From contig MZNV01001213.1 in NCBI GenBank assembly GCA_002081555.1, positions 1-24,204 of the forward strand: a stretch of DNA of 24,204 nucleotides. The letters are read 5' to 3'. Position 1 is the first letter of the stretch. Every line of letters starts with the position of its first letter. The position numbers and the translations under genes were made by a program. The notes under the pieces are model-generated. The model saw only the letters and a program-made list of their open reading frames with translations. It had not been told where the DNA came from and made no database searches. Positions 17,291 through 24,204 of this stretch are shown here, piece after piece. The DNA comes from Protostelium mycophagum (taxonomy: Eukaryota > Evosea > Variosea > Protosteliida > Protosteliaceae).

Positions 17291-20200
17291 TTACATCCTG
17301 TTGTTTCTCACGGTCTGCTTCTGTACAGACTTCGCAGTGGGCACATTGACTTCTCTGGACGCGGGTGGAGGTGGGGGTGCCAGAAGTACATCAATCTTTT
17401 CGTCAGCTCCGGCTTGCAGTACGGTGTCCTCTCGAGCGTCCCATCCCTTGTCTCTCAGCTGTACATCAGCCTTAGGTCTCTGTATCTCTTCTTCTGCCTT
17501 CTCTACTGCCTTCTCCTTCTTCTGAGGTGCGGCCTTGGTTACTGGTTCAGAGAGTTCCAAGCTCAAGCTGTTGGATTGCGCTTCGCCTCCGTCTCTGCGC
17601 TGTCTCTTGATGATGACGACAGCAATGGCTGCGGCAATGGCTGCCAACAATAGGAATCCGAGTACAGCGATGAGAACTATTGCCCATACGGGGAAGGGGC
17701 TCTGGTACACATAGGCGTTGGACTCGGCGTATGCAGAGTAAGTCATTGTTGCCACTCTCTTGCTGGATGTAGTGGTGGCGACTACCAACACACAGATCCA
17801 GCTGTACTGTGAGGGTGTTACAGTTGAGTTGGAGTCAGGTCCGGTGAAGTCGACAAAGTTGGGCACAGTTGTAATTCCACGAGAGATATAGCTCTCGTTG
17901 GCAGCGACTCTTCTTCTCCAGTCGTAAGAGAAGGTAACGTTGGGGTCAATGTTTGAGGTGGTCACACTGAGAGATACCTGATATCATTAGACATGAATCT
18001 TGTGTAAAGAAGATAAAACTGACCTGGTTACTTCCGATCTTGTTCTTTCCTGTGATGAGCACGACGGGGGCTAATGTGCTGTAGACATTCACGATGTATT
18101 GGGTGTCCATGTTCTGGGTAAAGGCTGGGCCAGTGCTCGATCCCACTGCAGCGCGAGCGGAAACAAAGTTGATGAGAACAGCTGTTCCGTCGACTTTGGT
18201 GGCGGCGGCCCTCTTGGCGTTGACGGGGCTCAGACCATTTCCGGTGGTGTTGGCACGGAATGTCACGTAAACCTTGGCAAGATAGGGAGATCCGGGGGTA
18301 AGGATGACGTTAGATGGGATTGTGATGAAATCGATTCCGTTGGGGCCTGTGCCGACCTTAAGGCCAGGGGCTTGACCGAAAGTATCAGCCTTCACACCAG
18401 CACCCAAGGAGACGGTCAAGTTGGTTGCGTATGCTGGAGCATCACCATAGTTGGTCACGGAAACCTGTTATATTGATCAGTTGATGGTCCTCAAACTATT
18501 GAAATCTCTTACCGTTACGAGAGCGCCAGTGAGACCTCCACGAGGAGCTTGTTGAACAGCCAAAGGAAGATGACTGGAAGAGGCAACCAAGGTACCGGTG
18601 TAGGTGACGTACATGTAAGGACCTCTGGCAATCACAGATCGGTAACTTTGTGGCATGGGTGCCTCAGAATCTGTACGCATGAGTCAAATAAAGAGGTGAA
18701 GGTCTTACAGATGTTGTTCCAGTTGTTGTAGTAGGCGTTAGTGCCATAAGTTACTGTAGCTGAGTAGCCAGGTGGCACTTGAGGTGCGAACTGTTGCACG
18801 AGGTAAGAGAAAGAGCAAGCAGAGGGGCCAGAATAATTGGGCTGGGGTATGGGGAATTGTTGGAATATGCTGATAAAATTCAGTCCAAAATCTCTATCTA
18901 CAACGTTTACCTTGAAGTGTTCACGGATATTCTGACAACACCAGCATTCGGGTTGATGGGGATGACGGAGAAGGGGATGGATGTTCCTGAGAGAGTGTTC
19001 CAGAAGTTGTTCAGAGCGGTCTGTGCGTCAATCTGGTTAGCTGCCACTCTCAAGGCCAAGATCTGGTTGTCAGTGATCGTCTTGATGCCTGTACGTATAT
19101 TCAGAGATTGTGCAAAGACGGATCAAGTTGTAAAAATAAATCACCTTGTGGGATCCAACCTCCATTCACCAGGTTGCCGGAAACGTCATTACCGCCGGGA
19201 ATGTCGTGGACGGGGTTTAATCCTGTGGCGTATCCAGAGGTCCAGAAGATCTGATTTTTCCATGCTGTGTTGCTTCCAAAGTAAGGTACTCCAAAGACTA
19301 AGTCGGGAATGGCCAAGTTGTAATCGTGGAATCCTAACAGTTTGAGATCATCAAATAGAGATATGAGTAAATACCGCTGTTGATGGCGTTGACGGGGTCG
19401 TTGTAGTTTGGCAGTGCATCGAAATACTGCTGGTTCAAAGTGACTGGCAAGTTCCATCTTCTTCCGGATAAACTGGCGGGGAAGTTGCTGGCCACGTTGA
19501 TCTTGTAATAATAGTTTCCTTGGTAACCATCACGAATGGTGGCGACGTTGATGGACTTAAAGTCAAATGCCAGAGGAGCCACACCAGCGTTACCAGCGTA
19601 CACAGACACGGTGACGTAAGGTTGGATCTGGGCGGGCACGGTGACAGTCATAAAGTTGAAGGCGGTGGGGTTGTCGATGACTTGATATTGCTGACTTAAT
19701 ATCGTAGCTGAGCTGAGTGCAGGTCCGGTAGTTGCAATGAAATCCATAGCATTAGGCTGAATAATGTCAATCACATGCATCTACACCATTGTAGAAGATG
19801 AATGACTCACCAACAAGTTCCAGTCGAATCCGGCGTTGTTGTAGAATGTGATACGGGCAACAGAGTATCCTCCTGGGTTTACCACCATCTCAGTGTTGTA
19901 TTCACCAACATACACTTGTACAGTAGAATCACCAAATCCATACTGGTTGGTGTAGATCTCGTTAGTGTAAGTTCTGCCGCACTCGGGAGAGTCTGTAACG
20001 GTGACAAGCGAGTAAACCGTTGCATTGAAGGTGTTAACAACCTGCAATCATGTAAATAAAACTTCACCAAAATGATCTAAAACCTACCTGTGGGAAAATA
20101 TTATCGGTCATTGTGATGTTGTTTTGAACCGCTTTGATCATGTTGACAGGACCCAGGACCTCTTCAAAGTCGTTGGGACCAGCTCCAGGATTGTTGTAGA

Positions 20201-23200
20201 CAAACTCGGCTCCTGGGAAGAGAACCATGTCTCCCTCATAACCGGAGGGGGCAATACTGCTCACAACGTGCAAGTTTTCCTTCGCAAAACCACGTAGGTT
20301 AGCAGAAAACCACAGGTAGTTGGAGGCAGAGGCAGTCTCCAATAGAGTGTCTACGCTCGAAATGTTTTCAGGTGTGTACATGCCTTGTGTCAAGTCACAC
20401 TACCGGTGTCAGTTGTGTTGTCAACAAAGGCGGTTGTATGTACTCACTTTGTAGTTGAGAGACTCTGGGCTTGTCTTTGTGACATTGGGGAACAGAGGGA
20501 TCACGTTGTTCCTGACAACATTTGCAGAATAGTAGAAGGTCTCATTAGAGGCAGGTGTCACCACACGCTGACGGTTGAAAAGACAAGTGTAGATGTTGGT
20601 TAACGCTCCTGTAGAGTGTAAGGAAATTTAAACCAGGCAAGGTGTCACCTTGGACTGCAGAATCGACGGCATTTTGGTTGCTGCCGGTCAATGTGGTGAT
20701 GTCTCTCCAGAGACCTTCGGTGAGGTCTCTGTTACCAACGGAGATGTTCTGAACTGTAGGTTGGCCAGCCAGCAAGGTCTGGTCCTTGTTTTGGAGCTGG
20801 TCACTCCACCAGCCTGGAGGGTAATTTGCCAGACGAGGGTTGGTGTAGTTATTTCTGTATGTCATCTGGTAGCCGAATCCTCTGAATATGGGAACACTGA
20901 TGACATTCTTTCCGGCGACGAGACCACTGTCAATACTGGGCAACATGTTGTCCAAGTGGAAGGCGTAAGACTTGTCAAACACAGAGTCATCGTATGATCT
21001 GTGTGTCAGATCCCACATGTCCCACCAAATGTATCCCTGTGATGTCTCAGTGACTGTTCGTCTTGGTATGTTGTGGAAATTAAAATGATGTTTACTTCAG
21101 GGTAGAAGTTGTCGATGTTACTGCCGAAGTTCCAAATGCCTGTGCCAGTACCGTTTCTGCGGCTCACTGTGGGGAGTCCTTGGGTGACGGGACATCCATA
21201 CGTGTAGTTTGTACACAGGGAAATATCAATAATTCCTGTATGACTTAGAAGATGATGGAACAAGTACTAACCTTGTTGGTAGGTGTTTCCGGCAGGTGAA
21301 CCAGCGTAAGTGTAAGGTGAGGCCAAGTTGACACCACTAGCATAAGCTGGGCTTCCACTGGAAAAGCAAGGGCCATACTTCGCTTGTGTGGAGAAGGACT
21401 CGTAAGGATTAGATCCGGGGGCAGTGGGGTCGCTTATCTAAAGTTCGTCAACAATTGGAAACCACGAGCTGTTCATCCACTTACAGGAGAGTTTTGTGGG
21501 CAAGATAAGATGTTCCAGAACTTCTCGTAGTTATTCAGCAACTTGACTTGTAAATGAGCATCGGCTGGGTTATTTCCGTCCCAGGCCATGAGTCTGTTTC
21601 CGGAAGTGTCCAACAACTCGAAGGACTGGGTCATTTGGAAGTTTTGGAAGGGTCCAGGGAGTGGCGCAGCGTCAGCAAATACGGATCTGATGGGTTGAGA
21701 CCACTGACGTCCCCAGTAATCGGACCAGTCCATACGCGAAGTGAAAGGTGTGGACGGAATGACCTGAAGATTTCAGCGAAATTTAGACTCGTAATTGGGT
21801 CACCTGGCTGGCACCGGTGGTAACAAATTGACGGAAGGGTATGGAGCTGGTACCGAGGAACGTTTGGGTCGAGAATCCTCCGTTGGCTGTAACAAATCCT
21901 GAGGTTGATCAACAAACTATTTTGGCTGGTGGCACGGTTGCGCAACATTGAATCTGACAAATTTAATACCTGGATCGTTGTAATCAGGGTGAATTTCAGC
22001 AGAAGTCCACACAGTAGAGTGCTGGGTCAGCTCTTGAAGGTAGCATCCGTAGCGCACGAAAGGCTGATCGTACTCAAGACCATAGATGGTGGAGATATTG
22101 CGGCCGGGACCTTTGGCAGCGGGGAAGGTCATCGCCACTGCAACCAGTCTTAAGAAGGGGGATAATGTGAGTGTTGCAGATCCTGAATTGTACGACACAT
22201 ATCTAAATGTGGTTAAGTGGCGATTCGAGGAAACTCCTGAATGATATCACCTCTGTCGGGCCGCAAGAGTGAGGTCATAGACCATGTAGTCTTGCTCGAG
22301 TGTAACCGAGACTGTTGCAGCTGACGACGCAGAGTTTTCAAAGAAGACGGAGACGATGCTTGGAGGTCCGTTGGCATCATCAGGAGCTTGTCCTCTTCTG
22401 TAGTAACAAGTGATTGTGTTGGCATTGGCGTTGTAAACGGTACTGTAGAAGGCCACTCCGTCTGCGGAGTAAGTCACAGACTCTGTCTTGATGGGGTCGA
22501 ATCCTGAGTTAAAATCAGCGATATCTACAAGGTATACGACAACACAGGTGTACACGTACCGGCTGCATAGAAGCCTGAAGGTAATGTGAAGATAAACCTT
22601 CCGCCCTTGTATGTGGTCTGCTTGGCGAGTGTAATTTCAATACTGTAGGCCATTTGGAATTGGACCTGTCAATCGTCAGCGTGAGTTGAACGATCAAAAG
22701 CGTCTACCTCGTCTTGGTAACCTTTCAGGCCACCGACTACTGAGGATCCACCAATGGAGACAAAATCACCGATCATTGAGTAGCTGGTGAAGGTGGAGGG
22801 CAGTGGGTACAAGTAATGCGTCAAGTGTACGGGGAAAGTGGACGAATTGGCGTATTGGAAGTTTTTGCCTTGTCTGAAGAGGGCGTTGTTCCATTGCTCC
22901 GGAACGTAGCCTCCGGTAACGGGGTTGGGAGGTCTGTTATTGAAAAACTTGTTGACCAAAATGTCACCTGTCATATTTCAGTCAAAGGTGTCAGTGAAGA
23001 TGTCTGACCTGTAGGCTGGTTGTTATATTTGTCGATGGTCAAGACGGTTTTGGGGTCTGTGACTCCCTGAGGAAGAGGGTAGTTGGCGTTTGGATCACCA
23101 GGAAGGTCATAGAAGTAAACATCTACTCTGGAAAATCCAAATTTGGGAGGCTGTACACCACTGTAACCGCAGTTGGCAGCTCCCTGAGCGGTGGTGGTGT

Positions 23201-24204
23201 CACAGAAGGGCATGTTACGGGGTCCTGCGGACTCGTAGAAGTGATCGGCATCGGTGAACATTGTCTGAGAGACTACGGTTCCGTTGACAACTGACGAAAA
23301 GGCCGGGTTGTCATTACCACCGTATTTGGTCGAAGGAGGAGTGTTGCTGAGGGTGTATCTTGGAACCTGGTGATTTCAGGTTTGATTGATTGTAGATAAG
23401 ATGACTTACGTTGATGCTCTTGATGGGACTGTCCCAATTGCCACACAAAACAGTTCCAGATCCTATGATGGCGGGGTCGAGGTAATCAATGTTGGTACCG
23501 GGTGGGAGAGCCACAACTTCTCTAGCAGATGACTTGATAGTGATGATGGTCTTCTTATCTAGTGAAAAGTTGACAGAATTGATACCTTGGAACAATTTTT
23601 TGAGGTGGGACTGGATGACCACTGGATTTACGGCCTGTCCCAAGATCTTAAGCAGATCGTCATCTCTGATGAAGTAGAATTTTGGGAAGCTAGATCTCTT
23701 TGTGTCCATGGCAACTCCATCTCCGGACAGAGGATAGTATCCTGAAGAAGGTCAGTGTACGTGCATTGAAGATATCAACAGTACCTGCTGGGTCCGGGTT
23801 GAACTGGCACTGAATGTTGGGTGCCTGCACCGCAGGGAAAGATGAGGACACGCAAATATACAGGTTGCCGACGTTAGAGCAGCTGCTTCCGGTGACCATG
23901 CTAACTCCTGTGTAATTTCAGTGAAAATTCGCAGGAAACCAGGGAGAAATACCTGGGTTGACAGCCAGAGTCATGTTGTAATTGGTGACAGCCGCGTTGA
24001 ACACCTTGGAAACGACAACATATGCACTGGCACTGACATCGACCTCGAGAGCTGGGACGGGGGCTCCTTGCATGGATAATTGTGACAGCACTTGTCTGGA
24101 CTGGACAATGATGAAACTGTTTGTCATCCAGGTGTAGTCGTTGATCAAAGTCGACTGGGCGTTGCTGAAAATAACTTCTCCACGTCCGAAGTACTTGTGG
24201 TAGA
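17291..24204 (-). CDS. Giant single-pass surface glycoprotein, unknown family (5' partial)
   Basis: Twenty-three exons join in phase to 1968 residues before the right edge; the N-terminus is missing. Minus-strand exons: 24204-23953, 23907-23785, 23741-23410, 23366-23009, 22967-22708, 22665-22560, 22503-22251, 22202-21970, 21898-21804, 21763-21485, 21437-21272, 21235-21096, 21036-20649, 20608-20448, 20399-20088, 20041-19811, 19780-19375, 19333-19145, 19088-18911, 18869-18709, 18670-18513, 18464-18024, 17977-17291. The large outer part is rich in Asn, Thr, Ser, Tyr, Pro and Gly with many N-glycosylation sequons (NNTS-type sites such as NISSV, NITMT, NGTVV, NSSTF, NLTVS) and alternating beta-strand patterns; VSVTNYGDAPAYATNLTVSL looks like an Ig-like/CARDB-style domain. 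One transmembrane helix (VWAIVLIAVLGFLLLAAIAA) is followed by KRQRR and a cytoplasmic tail of about 100 residues with a PPPPP stretch. Codon bias is strong, like eS8, suggesting high expression. I recognise no enzyme or named adhesion family. Confidence 0.88.

Noticed and set aside
18099-18476. Plus-strand frames opposite the giant glycoprotein (also 20650-20997 and others)
   Set aside because: All are shadows of minus-strand exons whose phases agree across 23 exons.
1-24204. Transposons, LTR or virus-like elements, tRNA/rRNA genes, CRISPR arrays
   Set aside because: Looked for terminal repeats, polymerase, integrase or capsid motifs, tRNA boxes and regularly spaced repeats; none found.

Overview
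This is a gene-dense nuclear segment from an intron-rich unicellular eukaryote. Nine protein genes fill almost all of the 24.2 kb. They have many GT-AG introns, usually 30-90 nt and at most about 210 nt, and AATAAA-type poly(A) signals close to the stop codons. The mixture of a Rap GTPase-activating protein, a FAM184-type coiled coil, a Frizzled-type secreted domain and a DPxV-type ankyrin protein points to an amoebozoan, possibly a protostelid-like amoeba. That assignment is inference from gene content and intron style only. I see no rRNA, tRNA, CRISPR array, transposon, LTR or other virus-like element.

Layout, left to right: (1) 2-4306 (+), a Rap GTPase-activating protein cut by the left edge; (2) 4362-4814 (+), Pcc1/LAGE3-like KEOPS subunit, starting 55 bp after gene 1; (3) 4897-6954 (-), Nup50/Nup2-like nucleoporin with a RanBP1 domain; (4) 7169-11349 (+), a 1007-residue FAM184-family coiled-coil protein in 19 exons; (5) 11423-12065 (-), small four-helix membrane protein, family unknown; (6) 12237-12911 (+), intronless ankyrin-repeat protein; (7) 13186-14115 (-), ribosomal protein eS8; (8) 14266-15145 (+), small secreted protein with a Frizzled-like cysteine-rich domain; (9) 15258-16991 (-), methionine aminopeptidase type 1; (10) 17291-24204 (-), the last 23 exons (1968 residues) of a very large single-pass surface glycoprotein of unknown family, cut by the right edge. 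Counting both edge-cut genes this makes ten; genes 2-9 are complete in the window.

The genes do not form a pathway. Three housekeeping systems sit beside each other: KEOPS tRNA modification (Pcc1), translation and N-terminal processing (eS8, MetAP1), and nuclear transport (Nup50). Among them are signalling or surface genes (RapGAP, Frizzled-like protein, giant glycoprotein) and a presumed cytoskeletal or ciliary coiled coil (FAM184). Convergent pairs are separated by only 73-274 bp and divergent pairs by 150-214 bp.

Exon models were built by hand from splice-site phase. For genes 2-10, and for gene 1 from position 885 onward, every junction keeps the reading frame and yields family-consistent sequence, apart from one ambiguous donor in gene 1 and one alternative donor in gene 8. 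The first 880 bases of gene 1 are less certain. The most notable observations are the secreted Frizzled-like domain protein, the unrecognised giant glycoprotein, a start codon apparently split A|TG by a 32-nt intron in the MetAP1 gene, extremely short introns, and poly(A) signals that overlap stop codons.
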